DNA from: Pyxicephalus adspersus
Lineage: Eukaryota; Chordata; Amphibia; Anura; Pyxicephalidae
Length of the DNA: 64,000 nucleotides
Direction of reading: 5' to 3'
NCBI RefSeq assembly: GCF_032062135.1
Contig: NC_092861.1
Span: forward strand, 121,094,427-121,158,426
Shown here: positions 1 through 12,500 of the stretch, piece by piece
Numbering within the stretch: position 1 is the stretch's first letter
Layout: each line of letters starts with the position of its first letter
Made by a program: the position numbers and the translations under genes
Notes under the pieces: generated by a model
The model's input: the letters and a program-made list of their open reading frames with translations, nothing else
The model's database searches: none
Told to the model about the DNA's origin: nothing

Positions 1-3000
1 AAATGTAGTCAAGGAGAGATGGTTTAGGTTGATGTGGCTCTTCAAGGGGGAATGTGGATATTGGTTCTAGCAAGGTCTGCAAGGGAAGGGCCATGCACCA
101 GTCTAATAGGCATAACAGCAGGGACACTATAAACTAAAGGGGACAAAAAAAAAAAAGATGACTGAATTTTACTTTACAACAAGTGGACTAGCCGCAATGC
201 AGCAGAATAACGTAAATATTTGATCTCGTATTATCTCTAACAGTTTATAACAATTTTCACATATTTAAAAAGCAGTTCTTTACTGATCGGTATTGAAATC
301 AATGAGTATTCATCTTGCTTGGGTACCAGGTCATGTTAGAAAAACAGCTTAACAGCTTAAACATATAAACACATGAAAATAACCACAAGTTAATAAAGTG
401 TTACGCTCACTCAAAGGGTTATGGGTAGAGTCTGTGCAGGTTGTGTTAACTGTAGGCTTTCTTGCAGACTCTGCATTAAATTTGCCCTGTTATAGTTCTC
501 AGCTATGTTCCTGCTCCCATTGAAATTTTAAGGATTACTCCCAACCTGGGGGGCACCCACAGTGAACTGTGATGTCACTACTAAGTAGATGGTAAGGTGT
601 TGCACATGAGAGACATTTTCCTCCAAGTATATGAGGGGGTAAGGAATTTTGTTTGGTCTCTACTATGCAAAATTTGTTTTTCTTATGGGTCTGAAACTCA
701 AATAATGCTTCAAAGTTATAAAATATACCTTTTTGTCCACTTCCACTGAAGAATTTTCTGCACTTGGCAAAAGGAAGGAAATAGTTGCCACAAGAATCTA
801 AAAGAAAATATTCAGACAATAAAATAATAACCAATGATCATTAAACAGGCCTCATCAAGCTACTACCTAAACACATTATAACACAAACAAGAAAGGATAA
901 CAAGGTTATGTTGAAGGAGGCAAAAAGATACCAAAAATCCCACCACTGACTAATGTGCAGCACAGTCCATTCTTTTTAGAAGAGAAGGTATTTTTATGTC
1001 ACATGCCCTCACCTACATTATTTCAGCACAGTGGGTAAGGGCCCATACAAACCTTTTCTTTATGCCCTTTTGCTAAATGTAGACGGCGTTCATAAAAAAA
1101 AAAAATGGCTTTAAGGTGCTTCCAAGTCTCAAAATAGTATTTAATTTGATCTCTTTTATATATATTATCTTTTTTTGTATTAGTATGTTTAATACAATAC
1201 TAAACTTAGTATACTGCATTCACTCCTTAACATTATTGTATCTGCTTTGCACATGATGTTACAAGAGGATTCTATATCATACAGTATAATAAATATAGAA
1301 ATACAAGTAAGTAAATCAATTGAAAAAAATATGTATACATTCTAACATAAGTATAAAAGTGGCATCAAGATACTGCTCTGGTAACACCCTGAATTTAACA
1401 CACTTACCCAAACACATAAGGCTATGGGCAATATATATAACTGGTATTTATGTTATTTCATTAGAATTAAAGAATGTAATACATTAGTCCTAAGGGTAAG
1501 CTTAAGTAATTCCATGGAGAAATGCAATATAAGCCAACCAAAGACAGAACTTGGTGAGCAGTAATTTTTAGAATGTACATTTAAAAAACAGGATCTGATA
1601 AATATATGTGATCCCCTGTGCTCGACCTGCTGCAAATGTTGGTACATGTGTATTTACCAAATAAAAGGTAGATCCTACTACCTCAGGCAAAAACATCCCA
1701 ATGCTTAGATCTCAAAGGAGAGTGTTGTAGCTTGGCCAAACAGGCATTAACTACCTCATGTGGCCTCAAGTCTGAGAAAAACCATACAACTAGGTGGATG
1801 GTAATAATCATCTAAAAATGAAGGGTTAGACAGTAAAAAGCAGCATTCTGTTCAATCTAGCAACTATATGTTATGCATAATTTTCTAATAAACCTAAGAA
1901 GATTCCCTTCAACCTTTTTTTATACATTTTTTTTAATGTTTTAGAAAATTTCTATACAGAAAACTGAATACAAGTTGACAATCGAAAATCTGTTCATCGA
2001 TAATCCGTTTTTTTTTTTTCAGTTTTCCGGCATGAATTTCCTGTAGCATTTTCAATACAGGGACTGTAGTACACTATTTGTCCACTAATGTTTTGATGGC
2101 AGTGTTATGCAGAAACAGCCGTTAGGTCTTGCCTACTACAGTAAATGCATGTTGAGACGTCTCTGCTGCCTGCTCCCTGGAACTGTGCCAGATGTCTGCG
2201 GGTGCTGGGAGAGGAAGGCTGGTCTGTTTCTGGAAGTATATAAAAAAAAAATCCGGAATTTTCGAAAATCCAGCGCACCTTAAGTCCTGAAGTTGCTGGA
2301 TTTGTGATTGTCAACCTCTACTATAAATGAGCTGCAGCCCTAATTTTAATGACTTAGAATAAGTGGAATGAGTGGAATAAGTTTTGTCCCTTTAGGATGT
2401 GGCCAGAAAATGTTCTGTATAAATATAGATCTGAAATTTATCTTAATTTATCTAAATAGCATAAATTACTAAAGATGTCTTTGTGTCAAGATCCAGCAAT
2501 CCCCTGTATAGCAGAATTGAAAAGGGAAGGAAGCAGTGTAAGCCAATCAGGTACTAATGAAGTAATGCACATTTAAATTTGTTCGCTTTCTGAGATAAAA
2601 GTCAGAGCCGTGTGCTTTTGTTCCTTTACAGACCAATCAGGAGCTGAGGTTGTATCTAGACCTATGATTTGGCTTTGTCATCTGCAAACATTGCGTGGAT
2701 CACCTAACTGGTTAAACAGAATTTTAAGTCTTTTTAAAGTACAACCTTTCCTATAGGTCTGCTGTGTATGTATTAATACTGTAATTGTTTAGCTACGGTC
2801 CTGGAATTTAGCTATAACACTGATGTCTAACAGTTCAGTATAATTACAGTTAAGGTCAAAGAGAACCATCTGATTCATTTACATTAGGTAAACATGGATG
2901 TTTACATTCACACATAAAGCAGAAATACAGTATTAGAGAAAACAGGCTATTACAAAATATTGCATTCTTTCAACCATTTTCAACCAAATTCCTCCTTTTT

Positions 3001-3398
3001 CACCGGTTAGTACATTAAATCCAGAGGGAACGAAAATAATCAGAATGAAGTAGAACCAAGCAATTTCCATTAGCTTTCTAATGTCTGTAAAGAAACCCCT
3101 CTTTATTTTTGGAAACATTTATGCTGACAAACAGAAACTGCATTTTCCCTCTTCATTTTTTAAGAAACAAAAATCAGAAATTAAAAAATAACCATACACC
3201 AAAGTTAAAGATGTGTGTATATAACCAATGAGGATCTAAGCAAAGCAATATTCTGTATGTTTTTAATACCACAGAGCAGGAAGTTGGTCTGATGAGGAAT
3301 TGGTCACTAATACACAACACCTTATCAGAATATTTTAGTGCAGGTTCCTTGACATTTCTGAAATGACCATGGTAGAGGATTACTCAGATGTATCCTAC
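1..3398 (-). other. RALGAPA2 intron (incomplete), AT-rich
   Basis: Intron sequence downstream of the last visible exon. It holds the pogo/Tigger-like MITE at 1971-2318, A and T runs, and no recognisable exon. Confidence 0.8.
1971..2318. mobile_element. pogo/Tigger-like MITE
   Basis: The ends are inverted copies: CAAGTTGACAATCgaAAATC at the left, and GATTTgtGATTGTCAACCTC at the right. TA lies directly outside each end (1969-1970 and 2319-2320), the target duplication of Tc1/mariner/pogo elements. Further inside, 'gataatccg' and 'tccggaattttcgaaaatcc' extend the inverted similarity. No transposase frame, so non-autonomous. The superfamily call is an inference from TA and the 'TTGACAATC..AATCCG' style ends. 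Confidence 0.6.
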
Positions 3399-3509
3399 CT
3401 CAGTGATCTTTCTGGAGAGAGGTAACTCTGGATTCTGAAGCTCTCGCCAATATGATACCAGAAGCTGAAGGACATCACAGGCCACCTGCGCAACTGTTTT
3501 ATTAGAGAA
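3399..3509 (-). CDS. RALGAPA2: RALGAPA2 window exon 22 (last visible)
   Basis: 111 nt, 37 codons: [20 protein letters not shown] then [17 protein letters not shown]. It matches the [22 protein letters not shown] block. Acceptor ttgcag, donor gtagga. The following family block (-LVAT-AFLLPSAE) was looked for in 1-3398 and not seen, so the next exon lies outside. Confidence 0.96.
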
Positions 3510-6500
3510 CTGCAAGGCAAAACATCACAAACCGTTTACAGAATGATTTTAACAAATCCTCAAAAAGAACAGTATGTTGATTTTCTACTAGATGAGTTTT
3601 CTTTACATTATGGTTAGTTATTTGCTGCACTTTTAAAAGTGAAGTATTATGACATTTAAATATTAATGTCTTTTTAGGATCATTTGGAGACTGCCTTTTC
3701 ACTAGATATATTTATTAAAGGTAAAATTGACCCACACAAACAATGATCAGAAATTCTGTTCCCTTGGTCTGACTGCATTAAACTGAAAAATGTAAAATAT
3801 TATTCATGGGGGTCGATGGATTTTACAAGTAATCACTGTCCTTCGCAATATGGTCAAGTTTTTATATATTTTAGGTCCATAAATATTTGGACAGAGACAA
3901 CTTTTTTCTAATTTAGGTTCTCTACATTACCACAATTCATTTTAAATTAAACAACTCAGATGCAGTTGAGCTTTTTTTTTTTTTTTACAACACTTTTACT
4001 TCCTTTTAGGGGATCAAAAGTAATTGGACAATTGACCTAAAGGCTATTTCATGGGCTGGTGTGGGTAATTCCTTCGTTATGTCATTATCAAATTAAGCAG
4101 ATAAAAGGCCTGGAGTTGATTTGAGGGGGGGTGCTTGTATGTGGAAGATTTTGCTGTGAACAGACAACATGCGGTGAAAGGATCTCTCCATGCAGGTGAA
4201 ACAAGCCATCCTTAAGCTGCAAAAACAGAAAAAACCCATCCGGGAAATTGCTACAATATTAGGAGTGGCAAAATCTACAGTTTGGTACACCATGAGAAAG
4301 AAACAAAGCGCTGGTGAACTCAGCAACGCCAAAAGACCTGGACATCCACGGAAGACAACAGTGGTGGATGGTCAAGAGAAACCTCCATGGTGAAGAGAAA
4401 CCCCATCACAGCAACCAACCAAGTGAACAACACTCTCCAGGAAGTAGGCGTATCAATATCCAAGTCTACCATAAAGAGAAGACTGCATGAAAGTAAATAC
4501 AGAGGGTGCACTGCAAGGTGCAAGCCACACATAAGCCTCAAGCATAGGTTTAGGGGAGAAAAAAAGAAGCATATCTTAGTGTGGCATGCTTTTTCACAGT
4601 AAAAAGACATCTTCCTTCTAGCTAATCTTTAGGCTGAATCACTGTTTAAAAGTACTAGCAATCTTACCACTCATACATTGGAGGGAGTAGGTCAATGTAA
4701 AAAGTTGGTATTTACACAAGGCATGCAACGAGATACAGACATTTATTACCCAAGAGTTAAAGAGAATCAGCAAATAATTTCCCAGTATCACCAAACATGG
4801 AAATAAAGTTCCCCCATACATGTACATAAGCATACAAGAGTATTATTATATATACAAACTTATATGGCATGTATGAAAATGTACTATGCAATCTTTAAGT
4901 AACTTTCATTTAAATTTTTTTTTTAACTGTTCAATATGAAAGTGCAAATCAGGCACCATGGACTACTGCAAATATTCATTTAATAATCTGAATATAATAT
5001 ATTGCAAGAGTTTACAAATTACCTGTTTACCAAACATATCTAATTTAGTTATATCCCAATCACATTATCCTTCACATACACCCCATGGCTCATCTGCCCG
5101 CAAGCCATTTTGGATACAAGAATGATTTTGGACTGTGCAAGAAATGAAGAGATGCTGATAAAAACTAAACTCAGGAATCCAATGTTGCAATGTGCTGTTC
5201 TCTCTCTAAGCCAAAATGAGGTTAAAAATGAATGTTAAAATAAATGAATTTATATCTTGCAACTTCAATAGTAAACAATACGCTTGGATATGATGATAAC
5301 ATATTGTGTCATGTTAAATAGGGCCTCTTGTACATTTATTTGAGCTCATTAGCTAACTGCTACAAGTACACATGTGATATACAATCTTCCATCAAAACAA
5401 CAGAACAAAAGGGAACAGCTTGTAATACGTGGTTCTCCCTCTCCCACCTAGTATGAGTAATGCCTCAGCCTGCAGTCAATAATGAAAGGGGGGTTTACTA
5501 GGTACTAAACAAGTGATGCTGGTAATATGAACACCCGGGTTATAATCTCTAGCCTGCAATCATGACGCAAGAGTGCATTACATATTAAACATGCCATATC
5601 ATAATATAGATACAGTCTCAGGGTTCCTCAACTTCTGACAAAGGGAAACCCCTCCTAATAATAATTTACCTAAAGGTAAGTGATGGAATATTTAATATCT
5701 CTTTTACATTAATCATTACAAAAGTAAGCAGTCTAATGACACAGTGACTAGGAAAGTGAAATCTACACACCTTTACTGAACATAAGGCAGCAGACAGCCG
5801 CTGTTTCCTTTCTTTAACAGAAACCAAAGGTAGTGACTTCCAAAGACAGTACAAGTGAAGCTGGTGCCCATAGCTCAGGTTCCATAGTTTACTCTTAAAG
5901 ATTTATGTATCAACATTTAAGCAACCCAAACTTAAAAATAGAATTGCTACCTAGATCATCCGCTACTGGAAACTAAATGATGGTCTGATCTATGGTAGAC
6001 ATGCAGTGGCTCAGCTCTGCAGTGACATTGCATTCATTCATTCATTTAGTCTATTGTAGCCCTTAGTATGGATTGTTCAGGTCACAAGATCAGGCTTCTT
6101 TATATATTTATTGCTAAAACTGTATAATAAACCAAACTTTTTTTCTGATGTTTAAAGCAAAATTTAGACTGGATATGAATAATCAAATCTCAGGGTTTAT
6201 TATAGTGTATAGCAACATTTACCAACATTTTGGAGACAAGCAAGCCCACTTTGTCAAGGATGCAGACAAACAAAATGCCTAAAAGTATATATTACTATAT
6301 ACATCACCTAATCTCCCCAATGGGTGATGTTGCCGTTTCCTTGTGACATACAACTGTAGTAAACCGAACAATTTAAACATTAGGGTGCTGGCTATTCTTT
6401 TCGATTAAACCACTATACTATGGAGCTGAACATATGGGGAGTGGTGAGGGTAGGTGCATAGTGCATTGTTTTTTCTCTAAGTTTCCATAAGGGGGTGAAA

Positions 6501-9500
6501 AAAAAAAAAAAAAGAGAGAAAGAAATAATTCTAATAAAGACATTCTTCAGGTGACTGTATAAAACAGAATTTACCTCTGTTTGGAGTGATTTTCTCCCAC
6601 AGCCTCTTACATCTACAGGACATAAAGTGCAAATGTCCAATGCAACATTCACTTACAAATTTTCAAGTTGTCACCGAAACAAAAATAAAGAAGGAATTTA
6701 GGAATTTTCAAATGGGGACACTTGTTCTGGTGACAACTATGTAAAAAGGAATTTACCCTACAGTGGGGGGTTTTCTCATACTCCTCCGCAGAACTTTACC
6801 CAAAACAACACAGATGACAAAAAAAATGTAATGTAGTAACATGATCTGCAGGCAACACATCTACAGGTTGGACTAACAAAGGAATTTATATAATTCATCT
6901 TTATCACCAGCCCTTATTGCAGATAATTTTTAAAAACTAGGAGAACAGTATACGCTGTTTGCCTGGTTCTATAGGATTGCCAGCCACTTCAATAACGATG
7001 GGCAGAGTGTCAAGTTCTGTTCTCCTGCACTAGACGCATTCATCCATTACATATAAGGTCTCAGCACAGGCCAAGGCAGAGTAAGCTTGCAGCAGAAAAT
7101 GAAAAATGAAAAGTGTGCGATGCACTTCTTGAAAAAAAAAATATAAACAATACCTTTAGTGTTACCCCGATGACATTAATGGCCTCTATAACCTGAGGGT
7201 GATTTGTGTGCTCTACTAGCTCTTCACAGATCCACACTCCAAGACAGCAGATTGCAATGCACCTTAAACACAACATTTTAGGAGTAAGGCATACAATGAT
7301 GGAAACAACAGAAGGATGCATTAATGGAACAGTGGAAACATCAAAACAACAAAACCAGATATTTTCAAAGAGCACTAAAAGGGGTCACATTGTAATAATA
7401 ATAAACACAGCAAATCAACAATTAGCTGCAAGTGAGACAATTAACACTGAGAGACTTATAAAAACTAGAAATTCTAGAGCTGATATTGATAGAAAGTAAT
7501 GCTTCTTTTATTTAAAAGCAACAATTTGATTGGTTACTATAGGTAACTTTTGTTACTGGCTCTTTACCTTTTTACCATTTTAAAAAAGCTTTGGAAAATT
7601 TATCTACAATTTTTCTTTTTTCCTTCACGTGAAAAATTGCAGATAATATAAAATGCACATTCCTATGGTTGTTCCAATTTTTTTCCCAGGTTGCATAGCT
7701 TTGGTTAACATTTACATGTAATTTTAAATAACAATTGTATTTGTAATGAATTCCTTCAGAGATTTTCAACATGCCTCGGGGCACCTTCAGGTTTTGTGCA
7801 TATCCTCAACTGTGCATATCCTCAACTGTGCATATTTTACTATGGCATTTACATGCTTTTCTAAATTATGCGAATACATTTGCAAATTGTGTTTTTCTTT
7901 TTTGCAAGATTATGGTATATGTAGCGACTCAAAAATTCCACTCTTTTTTATGTAAAAGGTAAGGCACTGTAAAAAAAAAAAAAAAATGTCCCATGTTCCT
8001 TTAAATTCAAATATATTTAGAAATGAAACCTCCACATAAAATTAGATTCTGCAGTAAACCACCATGAAGAATGACTTGACTTTGGGCTCAATTAGTACAA
8101 AAGTACATGCATCCATTCATTAAGGGATCAAAAACCAACCATCTTAATTGCATATGGTTTATAATTTTGTTTCAGCCCAGTAAATTAACGTCCATTATCG
8201 TAAATCTGCAGCGTAGGACCATTTTTCTAAGGTTTTTGTTCCCTCTGCACTGGCCCAGCACACCCCATGCCAAGTTAGACCTACTGTTCTGTAATCAGCA
8301 AAGCCCCCAGCTGATTTTACAGATATGGATGTGAATAGGAAGTGGGTTTGTCCGACCACCACTCAGAAAGCAGAGGTTCTTAACTTTAGGATAACAACAT
8401 GGGAACTAATGATTTACAAAGCTGGAAATGATTTGATGCAAATGGGTTTTATATATCCCATAATATTTTATTTGCCCCAGAAAAATACATGCTTTTTCTT
8501 CTTCTTTTACTTTTTTTCTGTTGTTTCAAAATGGAGTGTAAAGAAAACCTATGGTTTTAGGGGAGAATGGCGTATGAACCTCCATATCATTAGTCTGGTA
8601 ACACCCACTGTGTAGTCAGTCAGGTCAGAAGGGACACACATTCTTCGCCCTTTTCAGCCCTCCTTCGGCTGATCTTCATTATTAGAACAGTACACAAGTC
8701 ATAAAAGTTTATTGGTAGAATAACACATTAAACATGAAAACTAACTTCAAAATAAGATTGACAAAAACCATCAGTTTCCTTTAACACATACACACTGCCT
8801 AACATAACACAACTTCAACATTAGTTGAAAGGCATCTATATCCAGTAGTAATTCAGCCTGGCAATTTTACTTTTAAAGCCTCAAGCATTTACAACTGTAA
8901 TGCAGAAATGTCATTATCTTATGCTAGCATGCAAAAGGTAGTTTATAGCAGAACTCCAAGTAAACCACTAGAAATTACTGCAATGCATACAGCTTTACTT
9001 TACAACCTGCCAAAGAATTAATGTGCCAAACACTGCACCGTTTTATCTTACCTAGATGCTTCGTTGGGCTCCTCCCTGGCATTCTTCAATAAAGTATTGA
9101 CTAAGAAGCCCTAAAGTTAGGAGGTGAAATAGAAAATTTATAGCTACTTCACATACATCTACCAAGTAAAATGGGAATTTAAGAAATACAAACAAATGAA
9201 AATGACATGGGTACATACACACACAGTCATAATACACAGTATATATTTTTAAATTTTGGATGAATTTGGGAACATGTGGTGTAGTGGCTGAATATGGGAA
9301 ATGGGCACATTTTTAAGGCCATATGGCGGAAACTTTAAACTGCAAAATTAACTTATTAGTTTTTTTTAAAATGCGATGAGTATTGATGAAGGAAAAATGC
9401 AAATTGAGTGATGGACAAAAAGTGCAGGCATGAATTGTGAAGTCCCACACTATTTTAATGAAGATTTATCTTTAAGTAAAGCTCGACATGTCAGCTGTCT

Positions 9501-12500
9501 AAATTCTGTATGCAGAAAACATTTGTAATGAAGGCTTTCCAGCTTGTCTGTGAGACATTTGTTGTGGTACACTAATTATTAATTTGTGAGTGTAAGTTGT
9601 GTGGCATTTGTGCGTAGGCACAAGTTCTGGATAGTTATTGCATTTGTGAGTAGGCACAAGTTCTGGATAGTTATGCCCCTTGAAGTCCCTCCCACAAGAG
9701 TTGTGTGACTAATCTTTAAATTCCCCGTTCATACCTTGCTATTGTAAGAGCCTTTAACCACCCAGTTGTGACTATTTTAATTAAAAGAACTCTTGTTTTA
9801 GATTTAGGCTTTTTTACCTTTTTGCCAACCTGTAATTAAAATACCTTTTCAGTCTTCACAGGCTTCCCAATTTAGCCCTGTTTTCTTATTTGGAGTTTAT
9901 TTAGTACTTCTAAAACACTTTAGGGAAAACAGTTCTGATGAATAGGTGGCACTCAAACAGTGCTAAGGCTGATTTACATAACTTTTGATAAACTACATTT
10001 AAGCTTCAAACTATGTGTTGTTCTGAACAATTTGACAAAACATCTGGTTTATAGATGTATTCTATTCCAAAAAACTACAAAACTATAATTTCTCACCTTT
10101 ATATCTTTGTTTTCTATGACAATATCATTTGCTCCAGCTGACGTCTCAAGTAAAGGGAGATCTCTGTAAGTGTTTGGGTAGCACACAAGTGACCCAAGAA
10201 TTATTTGAGCTTCTAGCCTTGGTGCCTAGGAAAGAAATGACAAGGTCAGATCAACACATTTGCAACTAAAACATAATAATTCATTGTGGAACCCTCCTAA
10301 CTTTAATATTATAATTCACTGCAGCTTTAACTAGATGTAAGATCTGAAAAATGAAGCTTACTGAAAGCTCACATTCAGCAAGACCTACAGTGTTGGTTCT
10401 AACAACTAGACTTATTAGTTTTTCACTTTTTTAGCTGAATCATAAAATAAAGTCTGAACGGTGATGCTCATTTTTCTCTACACTGCCTTTATTTTATTGG
10501 GGGGGGATCATGTTACCATGCATGATCAAAGATTATCATGCATTAAGGCTTTAACCTTTAGGTTGTACTGCTACCTACAGGAGAACTGAACACTGGCAAT
10601 TATAAAAGCTTAATGACAGCCCAGGATAATCTCTTCTACTACCAGCATGCCTCAGTTTGGTCGCAAAGCAGTTTCCATAACATATACTGAAGTTCGGGGA
10701 GTGGGGCGGTCATTGGACTTCAAGATTTTACAGTGGATGCACAGATTTATGTGAGGCATCCAAAAGCAGTCCAACTAGGGGGTGGGCAGCATAGCAAACA
10801 ATTGTTAAGGCACACTTTACCCTTTTGTAAAGTAAAAACAAACAAAAAAAAAGAAAAACTGGGCACTGCCTACTGACTGCAATGAAAAAGGCCTTCTGAA
10901 GAACGGTACGCCTGAAATTAGAATTTATTGAAGTTAAAACTTCCACCAGGTAGAATTTATGTTTAGATGAGGAGCTAGTCCTACAAATCTAAGCCTCACA
11001 CTAAAAAAGTCAAGAAACATTCAGATCTAAAAAGCACAAAAAAACAGAATAGTGAAACACAGGTAAACACCAAACCACACTGTTGAAATACATACTCTGA
11101 AGTCATTTTATGTGACAAAGGTTTTGTATCTCTGTGCTGCCAGTCCGTTGATTCACACACATGGTCAAAAGCATAGCAATTATAGCCATCCTAAATAGGC
11201 TTATTTACACAATGATATGATAATTTATTCCAGATCAGGACTAATAAAAACAAAAAAATGTGTGTAAGAGAGGTCACCCTAGAAGGAAGTGGCTGCTTTA
11301 AGCTTCAATAGCTTAAAGTCTATGGACTTCTGTGCTTGAAGGCTGCCTCTGCCAAAAATATACAATTGTTCTTCTTAGCATCTCCTTTTACACATCTAAG
11401 TAAAACCACAGGAGTCCCTGTGACAATTACTTCTATCAGAAAGCAGTAGTTATTTCCGCCAAGGGGCTATTTTGTACATATATTTTAACTTAAATGTTTT
11501 CCAGTCCATAGTTTATTTATACATTTGAATGCCTCAGGACCAGAAAAGTGTTGGAGCGATCACATTAACACCACAAGTCTGACAGCGCACACATGTACTT
11601 AATCGAGCTTTGATAGATGTGCTTCCAATCAGCCTGCGCCGATATGATTTTATTTCCGGTTAGCCATCTTCTTGATAATTATTTCTGCAGTGCACAGAAC
11701 TGGCGAGTGCCTGAGATGACAGCGACTGATTACAAGTAGTACTTATGATTGGAATTATTCTTCCCACGAGACACAATTAACCTTTCTTGGGTCGGCAACA
11801 AATTTTTCACCCCCCTTACAATCCTCCCCACCCTTGAAACGCACAGCTGATTACCTCATGTTATTCTCATACTATTCTGTCAGTAATATCGAGACAGAAA
11901 AGCTTATAAAAGTGGAAAAGGGCAACTAAAAATAGTGCGGCTTAGAGATGCTACAAGAATAATGGAGCTTTATGAGCAGAAAAATACATGGAATGCTGCA
12001 CCGCTTCATCTCTCAATCACATCCAACCCATCTTCACAAACTCCATATTCAGCCTCCTTGCCTTGCAAATTGCTACACTGAACAAGACAAAGCATATGCT
12101 TCAAAGCTAATTTTTTTTTCAGGGAAACATCTTCCTCAATATGGCATTTGAAGAGAAATGTCCAAAAATAATAAGAAAACTAGATTATTATTGCAATTTT
12201 CTTCTTTTCTGTACTATATCTTTTTAATGAAATGGGATGACTTTAAAAGGCAGCAATGTCTGTGGAATATTAGAGTTTACATTAGTTTTTACAAATATCT
12301 CTTAAACAGGTTCAGCTCACATACTGTAAGTTGAGCAACAAGTGGCTGAACAGGACTGAAGACATTTTGGTAACGTGCTTAGTATAAAGGTTAGTTCTAC
12401 ACTGAAGAAGCTAAAAAAAACTAGCTATTTCATCATGAAAATTGATGTAGGAATTGATATAGGATATATATATTTAAACCAGAAATATTTTAAGCCAGGC

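Larger units (their letters stand above)
3510..7153 (-). other. RALGAPA2 intron
   Basis: Contains the Tc1 relic at 3871-4605. The rest is AT-rich, with a poly-A run near 6500-6513 and a 'cttgttctggtgacaacta' block at about 6721-6739 that recurs at 25558-25577 and, in part, at 49580-49596. No exon recognised. Confidence 0.8.

Noticed and set aside
7206..7499. 97-codon plus-strand frame
   Set aside because: Partly antisense shadow of RALGAPA2 exon 21 and intron continuation.
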